The notes below the pieces were generated by a model. That model had not been told where the DNA came from and made no database searches. It worked only from the letters and a program-made list of their open reading frames with translations. Shown here piece by piece: positions 9,239 through 18,160 of a stretch of 64,000 nucleotides of DNA. The stretch is taken from assembly GCA_032620915.1 (NCBI GenBank), contig CP136052.1, forward strand, positions 3,232,001-3,296,000, written 5' to 3'. The translations under genes and the position numbers were made by a program. This DNA comes from Oscillospiraceae bacterium NTUH-002-81 (lineage in GTDB: Bacteria; Bacillota; Clostridia; Lachnospirales; Lachnospiraceae). Every line of letters starts with the position of its first letter. The first letter of the stretch is position 1.

Positions 9239-10393
9239 CAGGCCTTCTTCTCCTCTCCCAGCAGCCGGTCAAGGATCAGCGGTGTGTGCAGGAAATCCCG
9301 CAGCGCTTCATAGGCCGCCGGATCAGCGGCTGCCTGTCCCCGCACCGCCCGGATCAGAATATTTTTCGGCGTATGCTCCATGTCAATAAATTCCAGCAGC
9401 TGTACCTGATAACCCTGCTGCTCCAGCAGGTTGGCCCGCATAGCATCGGTAAAAAGGGCCGCCATCCGTTCCTTGATGATGCCGTATTTCAGTGCCGGAG
9501 CCAGCACACCCTCCGCTTTCAGCGTCTGATTGCACTCATGCTGACAGCAGGGCACCGACAAAATGACGGAAGCACTCCAGCTGATGGCCTTGTACAGGGC
9601 GTAGTCCGTGGCCGTGTCGCAGGCGTGCAGGCTCACCACCATATCCACGCTGTTCATCCCCTCATAAGAGGCAATGTCGCCCACCAGGAAGGTCAGTCCC
9701 TCATAGCCGTATTTTTTTCGCCAGCTTGCTGCAGGAGGCAATGACATCCTCCTTCAGATCCAGGCCGATCATGCGCACATCAAAGCCCTTCTGCTCATGC
9801 AGAAAATAATACATGGCAAAGGTCAGATAGGACTTGCCGCATCCAAAATCCACCACGGTGATCTGCCGGTCTGTGGGCAGATGCGGCACCACGTCCGCCA
9901 CAAATTCCAGAAAACGGTTGATCTGCCGGAACTTGTCCTGCTTTCCCTTCACCAGCTTTCCCTCCGAGGTCATGAGCCCCAGATCCACCAGAAACGGCAG
10001 CGGCTGATCCGTGGGCAGCAGATACGTCTTCTTCCGGTCATGGGACAGATCCCGGGGTGCCGCTTTCGTCTCCTGCTTCTTCCGCCGGATTGTCACGTTG
10101 CCCTTCTTGCCCGCCAGCACCGTGATCAGTTCCCCCGGCATCTGGATCTGCAGCTGGGAAAATTCCCCGTCCAACAGACGGCCCAGCTCTCGGACCATCT
10201 CTTTCTTCTTATAATTATTGTGAAAAATCTTCTTCTCCTCCTGGGCGCTGGCCTGGAACACCAGGTCATCCCGGATGATCACCGGCCGGATCTTCACCTT
10301 CAGGATCCCGCCTTTTTTTCTCGGCCCGCTGACCGTCGCCTGGATCAGGTCAAAGGTTAAAACCTCGTCCAGTAATTTATATAATTTCTCCAT
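9238..10393 (-). pseudogene. SAM-dependent methyltransferase, interrupted by a +1 frameshift in an A7 run
   Basis: Two overlapping frames (9701-10393 and 9238-9747) together make one normal class I methyltransferase of about 385 residues. The first carries the SAM-binding motif VVDFGCGKSYLTFAMYYFL and ends right after GLDLKEDVIASCSKLAKK. The second resumes at KKYGYEGLTFLVGDIASY and continues through SLHACDTATDYALY and SVPCCQHECN. The break is at a run of seven A (minus strand) near 9713-9720; six would restore the frame. I chose the ATG at 10393 (MEKLYKLLDEV) because AAGGAGAT lies just upstream. Substrate unknown. It may be a sequencing or assembly error; transcriptional slippage or true decay are alternatives. 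Confidence 0.75.
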
Positions 10394-10472
10394 AAAGATC
10401 TCCTTTTTCATTCGCTGTCGCGGCACTCGCCAAGGTCTCGCGCAAGCGCAGACTTTGCCTCGTTGCTCGCGC

Positions 10473-10509
10473 AAAAAATATAGCCATAACCGGGCAGTTA
10501 TGACTATAT
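10473..10509 (-). terminator. Rho-independent terminator
   Basis: On the minus strand a 13-base stem (ATATAGTCATAAC pairing with GTTATGGCTATAT, one mismatch) with a six-base loop is followed by TTTTTT. It lies just past the stop of the gene at 10545-10979 and would end that transcript. The segment between it and the methyltransferase start (10394-10472) is rich in CTCGCGC-type direct repeats of unknown role. Confidence 0.7.
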
Positions 10510-10544
10510 TCTAAAACCTTCTCAGGCAAACTACAACTTAAATT

Positions 10545-10979
10545 TCAATAAACAAAATGACCGCGGACACGCCTACGTCTGCACCTTCTCCGGTAGATTT
10601 CCTGCAAAAGCAGCAATTCTGCCATTTCAGTCAGCGCCTGCGCCCGGGTGTTCGTTCCATCGTTTTCGTCTTTCTGTGCTTCCTCTGCCAGCTGCCTGCC
10701 AATCCGCTCGGCCTCCCGGTGGATCCAGATTCTGTCAGGGTACTGGGCATACATCGCACTGCCGTCGTACTCCCAGCGGTCACACGTATCCTCCACCTGC
10801 GGCCAGAGCCTTCTGGCTGCGGGCGGGTACAGCTCCGCCATTCTCTGCATATCCCGTTCGTTCTCGCTCTCTGCGGACAGATTTTCCGAAAAAGGAAACG
10901 TCATATAAAAGGGCAGTTTTCTGCCGTCGCTTCCGCCTGCGGCACCATGTTCCACCGCAATTCCCCCTTGCCCTGTCAA
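10545..10979 (-). CDS. Conserved hypothetical protein, acidic/Arg-rich
   Basis: The longest frame is 144 residues, but the first 20 or so look unlike protein and the true start may be downstream, near the KLPFYMTFPFSEN segment. The core (MQRMAELYPPAARRLWPQVEDTCDRWEYDG and AMYAQYPDRIWIHREAERI) is typical of a small uncharacterised family I associate with Lachnospiraceae. The C-terminal helix ends in a strongly basic patch (RRRCRRRRVRG). There is no signal peptide or membrane segment. The gene stands alone with its own terminator. I do not know its function. Confidence 0.55.
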   Translation of the reverse strand: MTGQGGIAVEHGAAGGSDGRKLPFYMTFPFSENLSAESENERDMQRMAELYPPAARRLWPQVEDTCDRWEYDGSAMYAQYPDRIWIHREAERIGRQLAEEAQKDENDGTNTRAQALTEMAELLLLQEIYRRRCRRRRVRGHFVY

Positions 10980-11042
10980 CTTACCTTATCTTATGCAAGA
11001 TCAGAGTGAAGGGTGAAAACATTTTCACACAGATTTCTTATT

Positions 11043-11145
11043 ACAGTTTATTTTTGCTCATAATCAGGCGCTCCCTTCGAATATCCATGCATCCGGATTT
11101 TCATGCGAGCATGAAATCTGCCTGCCCGATATTCGAGTGAACTGT
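11043..11145 (-). repeat. Palindromic intergenic repeat, copy B (short form)
   Basis: About 103 bases. Read on the minus strand it starts with ACAGTTCAC, has a first hairpin with 9-base arms TCGAATATC (11128-11136) and GATATTCGA (11077-11085), continues GGGAGCGCC then ATGAGCAAAAAT, and ends in a partial inverted copy of the terminus (AAACTGT). The second hairpin seen in the longer copies is deleted. It ends five bases after the stop of crh. Confidence 0.75.
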
Positions 11146-11149
11146 AATA

Positions 11150-11404
11150 TTACTTCGCAGAAAGATACTCCACGATGGCCTCCATGGCCTTCTCCTCATC
11201 GGTGCCGTTGGTGCTGACCTCGATGCTGTCGCCCATGTCCAGCCCCAGTGTCATCATGCCCATGATGCTCTTGGCATTGACCTTCTTGTTGTCTCTCATG
11301 ATGTAGATCTCGCTGTCATACTGACTGGCCACCTGTACCAGCATCGCCACCGGTCTTGCTTCCAGCCCTGATGCGATCTCAATCGTTACTACCTGCTTTT
11401 TCAT
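11150..11404 (-). CDS. crh: Crh-like HPr paralog with Glu at position 15
   Basis: 84 residues, HPr fold. HPr carries phosphate at His15 in sugar uptake and at Ser46 in catabolite repression; Crh is a paralog without the transport His. Here position 15 is Glu (SGLEARPVAML) while Ser46 and its surroundings (VNAKSIMGMM) are intact. It should therefore be a substrate of HPr kinase/phosphorylase and a CcpA partner, but not a sugar phosphocarrier. Its position as the last gene of rapZ-whiA-crh matches the Bacillus subtilis yvcJ-yvcL-crh arrangement. It overlaps whiA by 26 bases. Bacillus Crh has Gln at 15, so Glu is a variation on the same loss. Confidence 0.88.
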   Translation of the reverse strand: MKKQVVTIEIASGLEARPVAMLVQVASQYDSEIYIMRDNKKVNAKSIMGMMTLGLDMGDSIEVSTNGTDEEKAMEAIVEYLSAK

Positions 11405-12371
11405 AATTACCCTGTTCCTCCTTATTTTCCCTTATCTCTTCCGCCATCTGTGACAATTTCCGGAGTCTGTGGTTCACCCCTGACTTTCCAACAGGAGGTG
11501 TGAGCATGTTCCCCAACACATGCAATGGGGCGTCCGGATTCTGCAGCCGTACCTCCGCGATATCCCGCAGAGCGTCCGGCAGTGTATGAAGCCCAAGCAC
11601 CTCATCGATCAGACGGATATCGTCAATCTGACGCACCGCCGCCGACACGGTCTTGGTAATGTTCGCTGTCTCGCAATTTACCCTCCGGTTGATGGAATTG
11701 CGCATTTCCTTCACAATTCTGACATTCTCCAGCTGCATGAGGGCCACATGGGCCTCCATCACATTCAGAATGTCCACAATCCCGGAGCCTTCTTTCAGAT
11801 AAACGACATAATGCCGCTTTCTCTCTACCACACGGGCTTCCAGCCCGAAGCATCCGATCATCTCCTGCAGCTGCACCGCCTTGGGCTGTGTGGCGCACAC
11901 GATCTCGAAATGATAGGACTTGTTGGGATCGCTCATGGATCCCGCTGCCAGATATGCGCCCCGGATGAATGCCCGCTTGCAGCAGCTGCTCTGGATCACC
12001 CGGTTGTTGACAAGAGAAAGGTTCTCCCGGATTTCTCCTGTCTCATCTACCAGCTTTGCCGCCTGTAAAACCGTCATGGATTGTACAGGATCTTTGATTA
12101 CTATACTATAAATTCTGCTTTTTTTCAAAAGAATATTCTGCCGGATAGACACTTCCGGCAAAATGCCGTCGAACGTCCGCCGGATCAGTTCAAAATACTT
12201 CCTCGCCACTGCGATATTTTCCGTGTGCACCAGCACCCGGTAATGATCGTCCTGATCGATCAGGATCCGCCCGCACATGCTGATGATCGCCGTGATCTCC
12301 GCGATCCGGCAATGCCTTGCCTGGGGCAGCTGTCTGGAAAGTTCATCCTTTACTTCACTGGAAAAAGACAT
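11379..12371 (-). CDS. whiA: Sporulation/division regulator WhiA
   Basis: 330 residues, full length. WhiA joins an N-terminal fold derived from LAGLIDADG homing endonucleases to a C-terminal helix-turn-helix, and influences cell division and chromosome segregation in Firmicutes. Visible: the start MSFSSEVKDELSR, the central RAFIRGAYLAAGSMSDPNK segment typical of WhiA, and the C-terminal DNA-binding region EVRLQNPDAPLHVLGNMLTPPVGKSGVNHRLRKL. It lies between rapZ (19-base gap) and crh (overlap). No yvcK homolog is present between rapZ and whiA, unlike Bacillus. Confidence 0.93.
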   Translation of the reverse strand: MSFSSEVKDELSRQLPQARHCRIAEITAIISMCGRILIDQDDHYRVLVHTENIAVARKYFELIRRTFDGILPEVSIRQNILLKKSRIYSIVIKDPVQSMTVLQAAKLVDETGEIRENLSLVNNRVIQSSCCKRAFIRGAYLAAGSMSDPNKSYHFEIVCATQPKAVQLQEMIGCFGLEARVVERKRHYVVYLKEGSGIVDILNVMEAHVALMQLENVRIVKEMRNSINRRVNCETANITKTVSAAVRQIDDIRLIDEVLGLHTLPDALRDIAEVRLQNPDAPLHVLGNMLTPPVGKSGVNHRLRKLSQMAEEIRENKEEQGNYEKAGSND

Positions 12372-12389
12372 GCCTTCCTCCCGTCATGC

Positions 12390-13268
12390 TTACAACGCCT
12401 TGCGCACCGCATCCTTCTCAATATCCCGGTGCTCGATCTTCACTCCATAGGCATCCTGCGCCGCCAGTCTCTCGTAGAGGCGGTTTGCCAGCGTCACCGA
12501 CCGGTGCTTGCCGCCGGTACATCCAATACTGATGATGAGCTGATTCTTCCCCTCCTGAATATAATTCGGGATAAGAAAGGCCAGCATATCCTCCAGCTTG
12601 TCGAGGAACTTTGTTGCCACGGAAAAGCCCATGACATAATCCTGTACCTCTTTGTCGTTGCCGCTCTTTGCCTTCAATTCATCTATATAGTAGGGATTCG
12701 GTAAAAACCGGACGTCAAATACCAGATCCGAATCCGCCGGAATGCCGTATTTAAACCCGAAGGACAGTACTGTGATCACCAGGTTCTTGAACTCCTGGTT
12801 GCGAACAAATATCTTCTCCAGCTCGCTCTTCAGCTCCCGGGGCAGCAGGCGGCTCGTGTCAATGATGTACTCCGCATGCTGTTTTAAGTACACCAGACGC
12901 TCCCGCTCCAGAGCAATGCCCTTATCCACCCGCCCGTCCTTCGCCAGCGGATGTACCCGTCTCGTCTCTTTGTATCGCTTCACCAGCACATCGTCCGCCG
13001 CATCCAGGAAAAGGATCTCGTACTGTCTGCCATCCATGGTCAGACGCTCCAGAACCTGTTCGATCTCCCCCAGAGCCTGTCCGCTTCGGATGTCGATGCC
13101 CAGCGCCACCTTATTTACTTCTCCGCCGGAGGTAAAGGTCAGCTCTGCGAACTTCTCAATGAGCGATATCGGAAGATTGTCTACACAGAAATATCCCATA
13201 TCCTCCAACATCTTCAGGGCTGTTGTCTTGCCCGCTCCGGACATGCCGGTCACAATCACAAAACGCAT
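12390..13268 (-). CDS. rapZ: RapZ/YvcJ family nucleotide-binding protein
   Basis: 292 residues. The family binds ATP/GTP and, in Enterobacteria, RNA (GlmZ adaptor); in Firmicutes YvcJ affects competence. The Walker A motif GMSGAGKTT is at residues 8-16, and a second motif [19 protein letters not shown] lies in the middle. The C-terminal domain has the signature [20 protein letters not shown] followed by TGGKHRSV. It is translated between murB and whiA in one operon. Confidence 0.92.
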   Translation of the reverse strand: MRFVIVTGMSGAGKTTALKMLEDMGYFCVDNLPISLIEKFAELTFTSGGEVNKVALGIDIRSGQALGEIEQVLERLTMDGRQYEILFLDAADDVLVKRYKETRRVHPLAKDGRVDKGIALERERLVYLKQHAEYIIDTSRLLPRELKSELEKIFVRNQEFKNLVITVLSFGFKYGIPADSDLVFDVRFLPNPYYIDELKAKSGNDKEVQDYVMGFSVATKFLDKLEDMLAFLIPNYIQEGKNQLIISIGCTGGKHRSVTLANRLYERLAAQDAYGVKIEHRDIEKDAVRKAL

Positions 13269-13316
13269 TCTTTTCCTCCTGCCTGTTCCACCTGTTTCTT
13301 CCGTTCGGCTGAGCTT

Positions 13317-14234
13317 TTATTCGAAGGTTCCAATTCTTCTCACTTCTAATTCCAGCTGGACACCGAACTTCTCTTCCACGATTGTCTGCACCTGGCTCAC
13401 CAGCGCCATCACGTCCGCCGCTGTGGCGTTTCCCCTGTTGATGACAAATCCGCAGTGCTTCTCGGACACTTGCGCATCTCCCACGGAGAATCCCCGCAGT
13501 CCCGCATCCATGATGAGTTTTCCTGCGAAATACCCCTCCGGCCGCTTAAAGGTGCTGCCCGCGCTGGGATATTCCAGGGGCTGCTTGGCAACCCGCTGTT
13601 CCTTCAGCTCCTCCATCCGTTCCCGGATCTTCACCGGATCTCCCTGCTGCAGGGTAAGCTTCACTTCCAGCACCACCAGTGCTTCTTTCTGGATCCGGCT
13701 GGTGCGATAGCCCAGCTCCAGCTCCGCCGCCGCATACTGCCGCACGTAGCCATCCCGGTCGATGGCTTTCACCCAGACGAGCACGTCCTTCATCTCGCCG
13801 CCATAGGCCCCGGCATTCATCGCCGCCGCGCCGCCTATGGTTCCCGGAATGCCGGATGCAAACTCCAGACCGGTCAGCCCTTCTCTCGCTGCAGCTGCTG
13901 CAGTCTGTCCCAGAAGCGCCCCCGCCTGCACATACAGGTCTGTTCCTTCTATCCTGATACTGGCATAATTTCTGTAAATCTGCAGCACCACGCCGCACAC
14001 GCCGCGGTCCCCCACCAGGAGATTGCTGCCGTTGCCGATGACCGTGCAGGGAATGTTCTCTTCCCGGCAGATCTGTAACACCCTTTCGACCCCGTCCGCA
14101 CTGTCCGGCGCTGCGAATACTTCCGCATTGCCGCCGATGCGAAACGTCGTATGGTTCTTCATCGGCTCTTCTCTGTATATGTGATCTGTTCCCGCTGCCG
14201 CCTCCAGCAACTGATAAATTTTCTCTTCTATCAC
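13317..14234 (-). CDS. murB: UDP-N-acetylenolpyruvoylglucosamine reductase
   Basis: 305 residues, type II MurB. It makes UDP-MurNAc in the cytoplasm by NADPH-dependent reduction with FAD. The FAD-binding segments HTTFRIGGNAEVF, VIGNGSNLLV and FASGIPGTIGGAAAMNAGAYGGEM are all present. The catalytic Ser lies in YPSAGSTFKRP, and the C-terminal Glu in LELEVRRIG. It is the first gene of murB-rapZ-whiA-crh. A good promoter (TTGAAT, 17 bases, TATCAT) lies about 85 bases upstream. Confidence 0.95.
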   Translation of the reverse strand: MIEEKIYQLLEAAAGTDHIYREEPMKNHTTFRIGGNAEVFAAPDSADGVERVLQICREENIPCTVIGNGSNLLVGDRGVCGVVLQIYRNYASIRIEGTDLYVQAGALLGQTAAAAAREGLTGLEFASGIPGTIGGAAAMNAGAYGGEMKDVLVWVKAIDRDGYVRQYAAAELELGYRTSRIQKEALVVLEVKLTLQQGDPVKIRERMEELKEQRVAKQPLEYPSAGSTFKRPEGYFAGKLIMDAGLRGFSVGDAQVSEKHCGFVINRGNATAADVMALVSQVQTIVEEKFGVQLELEVRRIGTFE

Positions 14235-14316
14235 TGATCTCGCGTCTCCTGTTTTCTATAGTATATTCCGCAGCAGGGCAGACTTATTCCCAGACAAACA
14301 TTTAAAACTAGCTTTT

Positions 14317-14345
14317 ATGATACCGCAATCCCGGCCCGAATTCAA
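14317..14345 (-). promoter_or_regulatory. Sigma-A type promoter of murB-rapZ-whiA-crh
   Basis: On the minus strand TTGAAT (14340-14345) and TATCAT (14317-14322) are separated by 17 bases and lie about 85 bases before the murB start. No gene lies between this promoter and 14366. Confidence 0.65.
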
Positions 14346-14365
14346 CCGAAAAAAATGCCAAAAAC

Positions 14366-16270
14366 TTATCGATATTTATTGCTGTCTTTCATGCGCTTTT
14401 TCGTCGCTTTTTTCCAGTTTTCCTTCTTCTTTTCTTCCTTCTTTTTCTCCCGGTTCTTCATCCATCGGGACTCCACCTTCAATTTCCGCAGCGCCCTCAT
14501 GATCAGCGGCTGATCCAGCATATAGCAGAGCCGGCCACAGATATGCGGAATGATGATATACAGGAACGGCCGGTACACCAGATACTCCAGATCCAGCCAC
14601 TGGGGCCAGCGATAGACATACTCCATAACACCATCCCCGTTTTTCTTCATAAAAGCTTTCCGCACGAGAAGGAAATATATGAGAACACCAAATCCAATGG
14701 AAACAAAGGCTCCCTTCATCACATGCGGATCAAAATAATGCACCGCATGATCCATGGTCAGATGGGTCATGATCGTCTGGCCGTAATCGGCGATCTTATC
14801 CAGCGTCTCATAGGGCCGCATGCCCAGCACCGGCGGCACCAGCGCAGCCAGGAACAATGCCACGGTGGCCAGTTTTCCCATATAATGACCATTCCTGCTG
14901 TCATGCTTTTCCTGATCGGTGGGATGTTTCTCTAGGAACAGGCACACATACAGCTTCGTCATATAGGCAAATGTCATGCCCCCCGCCAGCAGGAACAGCA
15001 CCTCTACGATCTCATACGCCAGCGGACTGCCGCCCAGATGCATGCATTCCACAATGGCCTCATGCAGCAGCGTCTTGCTGATATAGCCGTTCCAGAGCGG
15101 AACACCGGAGATGCCCAGTGCCCCCATCAGGTAGGCAAAATGCAGCAGCGGTTTGCCATGTCCGTAGCCCCGGATATCATTGAGATCCAGTGTGTGCATC
15201 TTCATATAAATAATCGCCGCACACAGGTAAAGCACCAGCTTCAGGAACGAGTGGTTCACCATGTGCAGGATCGCGCCCCGCACGGCCAGCAGATTCTCCG
15301 CACCCAGACTGCAGGAAGCGCCGATCCCGATCAGGATAAAGCCCATCTGGGACAGGGAGGAAAACGCCAGAATCCGCTTCATGTGTATATCAAACAGCGC
15401 CCGGGTAGCCCCCAGCAGCATGGTAAAGGTTCCCAGCACAAGGACAAATTTTCCCCATATCTGATTATCCATGAAAATATTGGAGCAGATGAGGATCACG
15501 CCATACAGGCCGGTCTTGGTGATGATACTGGACAGCAGGGTGCTGATAGGTGCCGGTGCCCCCGAATGGGCTCTCGGCATCCAGAAATGGAACGGGAAGA
15601 TACCCGCCTTGGCGGAAAATCCCAGGAACAGCAGGAAGCCCGCCACATAAGCCGGCCCTCTGTCTTCCATATTTAATACGCATTCCCGCACAACATCGAT
15701 CTCCAGTGTGCCGAACAGGTGATACAGCTGGATCAGTCCCATCAGCACGAAGCATCCGCCGGTCATCTCCGATGCCAGATACGTGGTGGCCGCCTGGACC
15801 GCCGTGTCCTTCTCATCATGGGCAATGCCCACGAAGGTCGTGATGGTGATGATCTGATAAAACAGAAATGTGGTAAACAGATCCGCCGACATGAACAGCC
15901 CCAGCGTCGCCCCCAGGGTGGGCAGCACAAACGCATAGTATCGGTTTCTGTTGTGATAATGTTCAAAATATTCCCGGGAAATGAGCGTTGTCATCGCCCA
16001 GATAAAAGCCGCGATCATACAGTATACTTCCCGGAAGCCATCCAGCCGCAGATGGAAGTTCAGGCCGCACATACCGGAAAACCGGAATTCCGGCGTCACG
16101 CCCGCAAAGACGATGCGGAACATCCCCATCAGCAGAATAAACTCCGTGATCACAACCACGTCCGCGAAGTAGTCACGGGCGATCTTATTCTTATGGCCGA
16201 TCTGATATCCGATCAGCGCACCGATCATCGGCCAGAGGATCAGTGCGCACAGACGATAATCTCCTGTCAT
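14366..16270 (-). CDS. Proton-conducting antiporter-like membrane subunit (NuoM/NuoL/MrpD family)
   Basis: 634 residues with about 14 membrane segments. The family forms ion-translocating units of complex I, Mrp antiporters and group 4 hydrogenases. The core signature is clear: FSAKAGIFPFHFWMPRAHSG followed by APAPISTLLSSIITKTGLYG, then LAFSSLSQMGFILIGIG and HMVNHSFLKLVLYL. The tail (about 600-634) is unusually Lys/Glu-rich and cytoplasmic. AGGGGGATG precedes the ATG. It follows a second subunit of the same family by 16 bases. No hydrogenase, Mrp or Nuo partner gene lies alongside, so the complex it serves is unknown. Confidence 0.85.
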   Translation of the reverse strand: MTGDYRLCALILWPMIGALIGYQIGHKNKIARDYFADVVVITEFILLMGMFRIVFAGVTPEFRFSGMCGLNFHLRLDGFREVYCMIAAFIWAMTTLISREYFEHYHNRNRYYAFVLPTLGATLGLFMSADLFTTFLFYQIITITTFVGIAHDEKDTAVQAATTYLASEMTGGCFVLMGLIQLYHLFGTLEIDVVRECVLNMEDRGPAYVAGFLLFLGFSAKAGIFPFHFWMPRAHSGAPAPISTLLSSIITKTGLYGVILICSNIFMDNQIWGKFVLVLGTFTMLLGATRALFDIHMKRILAFSSLSQMGFILIGIGASCSLGAENLLAVRGAILHMVNHSFLKLVLYLCAAIIYMKMHTLDLNDIRGYGHGKPLLHFAYLMGALGISGVPLWNGYISKTLLHEAIVECMHLGGSPLAYEIVEVLFLLAGGMTFAYMTKLYVCLFLEKHPTDQEKHDSRNGHYMGKLATVALFLAALVPPVLGMRPYETLDKIADYGQTIMTHLTMDHAVHYFDPHVMKGAFVSIGFGVLIYFLLVRKAFMKKNGDGVMEYVYRWPQWLDLEYLVYRPFLYIIIPHICGRLCYMLDQPLIMRALRKLKVESRWMKNREKKKEEKKKENWKKATKKRMKDSNKYR

Positions 16271-16286
16271 TTTTCATCCCCCTCTT

Positions 16287-17763
16287 TTACAGTGCCATAC
16301 CCCGCAGTGCCTGCTCGATCAGTTGCAGAAGCGGTACCGGATAGAAACCGATCACATAGACAGCCGCTGTCAGCAGATATGCCGGAAGCCTTGTAAACAG
16401 CGACGGCCTGCACACATTTTCATGTACATAATCATAGCGCTCACCCGGGAAAAAACCCCGGAGGATGATATTGAACTGATACCCCGCAGCAAACAGCTCA
16501 CCAAAAATAAAGATCACAATGCCGATCTCCGGCAGACAGGGGATACTTGTCTCCAGCGCCCCTAAAGACACATTCCAGTCTCCCACAAAGCCCAGTGTCG
16601 GCGGGATCCCCATGATCACGAACGATACGAGGGAAAAGCAGAACATCATGTGGGGAACCTGTCTTCCGATCCCCCGCAGCTCACTGGCCCGTTTGTACCC
16701 CGTCTGATAGACGATCGCCCCAACTGTGAAAAACAGGACGAGAGATGCCAGCGTATGAGCCGTCAGCAGTATCAACGAACCTGTGACAGCGCGCTTTTCC
16801 ATGAGAGAAACCCCGTATAATACACAGCCCACCTGGCCTACCGTACTGTATGCCATCCGTTCTGCCAGCGCATCTGTTTTATATGCCAGCACCGCGCCGA
16901 TGAAAATACTCAGGACTGCCAGCACCATCCACACATACTGTACCCATGTATCCCGCAGAATATCCGCGCCGATCATGCTGGCCACAATGCGGATCACTGC
17001 GATGACGCCCGTCTTCGTCACCACCCCGGAAATCGCACCGGAAGCGGCAACCGGCGCCGCTTCCGTAACGATCTTCGTCCAGCCGTGAAACGGAAACAGG
17101 CAGGATTTGATACTGTAGCTGACGATGAGCAGGAATGCCATGAAGAGGAACATGCCCTCATGCCCGGCCACCGCCGCCGCATCCAGACTTCCGCCTGCCA
17201 CGAACTCTTTGGATGTCAGGAACCGGCTCACATAACCGCCGCCGATCTCCAGGCCGATGAGACCGATGAGGAAAAATGCCGCATAATAGAGCGCCGCCTG
17301 CACAGATTTCTCATCCTGCCGATGCACGATCAGCGGAATGATCGCCACTGAAATCAATATGTAAAACAGCTTCATCGTACCGTAGCTTCCCGCATAGGAA
17401 AATCCGTTGATCAGACCATCCACCATCAGATAGAAGGCAAAGAACTGCACCTGGTTCTCCTCCTTGGACATATACTCAAAGGAAAAGAAACCGTTGGCGA
17501 TCCAGCCCACCGATGTCAGTGTGGCGAAGATCCTTGCCAGTCCGTCCTGACGCAGGAGGAACAGGAATCCTCCCAGATGTGCCCGGTACTCCAGATCCAT
17601 TCCCCGGACAGAAAAAAAAAGCCGCGCATAACAGACTGAATAAAAGAACGATGCCCACATACCAGTCACGCACCTTCCGCTCTTTCATCTTCGTAATGTT
17701 CAGCATGGCAATTCCGGCCGCTATCGGCACAAACACCGGCAGCAGCAGCATACTTCCAGACAT
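16287..17763 (-). pseudogene. Second proton-conducting antiporter-like subunit, frameshifted in a T9 run
   Basis: An N-terminal frame starting at the ATG at 17763 (MSGSMLLLPVFVPIAAGIAML, GAGGGG upstream) runs to LLCAAFFF. The rest continues in another frame from FFSVRGMDLEYRAHLGGFLF to the stop at 16287. Joined, they give about 490 residues with the NuoN/NuoM pattern: SYSIKSCLFPFHGWTKIVTE, AAPVAASGAISGVVTKTGV, RMAYSTVGQVGCVLYG. The break is at nine T (minus strand) at about 17612-17620; eight would restore the frame. Assembly error, phase variation at the homopolymer or real inactivation are all possible. Its partner downstream (14366-16270) is intact. Confidence 0.72.
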
Positions 17764-17818
17764 ATTACCCCTCACTTCCGTCTCTCGTCTTGTTGTCGTG
17801 TTTACTTTCTTAACTGGC

Positions 17819-17871
17819 AAAAGAAAAGCGGAGAGTCCCGAAAAGACGATGCTTCTTCGGAGATTCTCCGC
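17819..17871 (-). terminator. Leader terminator/attenuator before the antiporter-like operon
   Basis: On the minus strand GCGGAGA (17865-17871) pairs with TCTCCGC (17828-17834), with more pairing inside (CTCCGAA against TTTCGGG), followed by TTTTCTTTT. It lies between the candidate promoter and the first start codon, so it could act as an attenuator rather than an end terminator. Confidence 0.55.
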
Positions 17872-17935
17872 CCTTCGATCCGGCCGTGCCGCCGTGTTCC
17901 TTCTTACGCGCACGCGCCGACTGCTCCTATGTGTG

Positions 17936-17970
17936 TATTATATAAAATTACAGAGCAAAAAACAATAAAA
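17936..17970 (-). promoter_or_regulatory. Candidate promoter of the antiporter-like operon
   Basis: The minus strand shows TTGTTT, 16 bases, TATAAT (around 17938-17965), about 175 bases before the start codon. The leader hairpin at 17819-17871 lies downstream of it. The 398-base stretch from 17763 to 18161 contains this promoter, the leader hairpin and repeat copy C, and no gene. Confidence 0.45.
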
Positions 17971-17990
17971 TCTGAACGATTTTTTAACAA

Positions 17991-18144
17991 GTTCACTCAA
18001 ACTTTTTGACTGACAGATGCCGTGCTTGCACGAGCATATGGCTGTCGGAAAGTTTGAAGGGAGCGCCACAGAATGAGCTGCAACGCAGCGGAAAGCATCG
18101 AAGATGCGGTTTTGCGAATGTTCCCTGTGGCGCGGGTGAACTGT
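17991..18144 (+). repeat. Palindromic intergenic repeat, copy C (long form)
   Basis: About 154 bases between GTTCAC and GTGAACTGT (18136-18144). First hairpin arms: TCAAACTTT (17997-18005) and AAAGTTTGA (18049-18057). Then AGGGAGCGCC, ATGAGCTGC, CGCAGCGG and GATGCGGTTTTGCGAATG, with a second stem GCGCCACAG/CTGTGGCGC. It ends 16 bases after the stop codon of the symporter gene. Confidence 0.8.
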
Positions 18145-18160
18145 AATCCCTCATTATTCT

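Noticed and set aside
6626..9313. Very long open frame (895 residues) on the plus strand
   Set aside because: It is antisense to the 841-residue exported protein; its composition (His/Arg/Gln-rich) is that of a shadow frame and it has no recognisable domain.
10401..10475. Sixth copy of the palindromic repeat family
   Set aside because: CTCGCGC repeats and GCGCAAGCGC are present, but neither the ACAGTTCAC-type ends nor the ATGAGC/AGCTGC block order.
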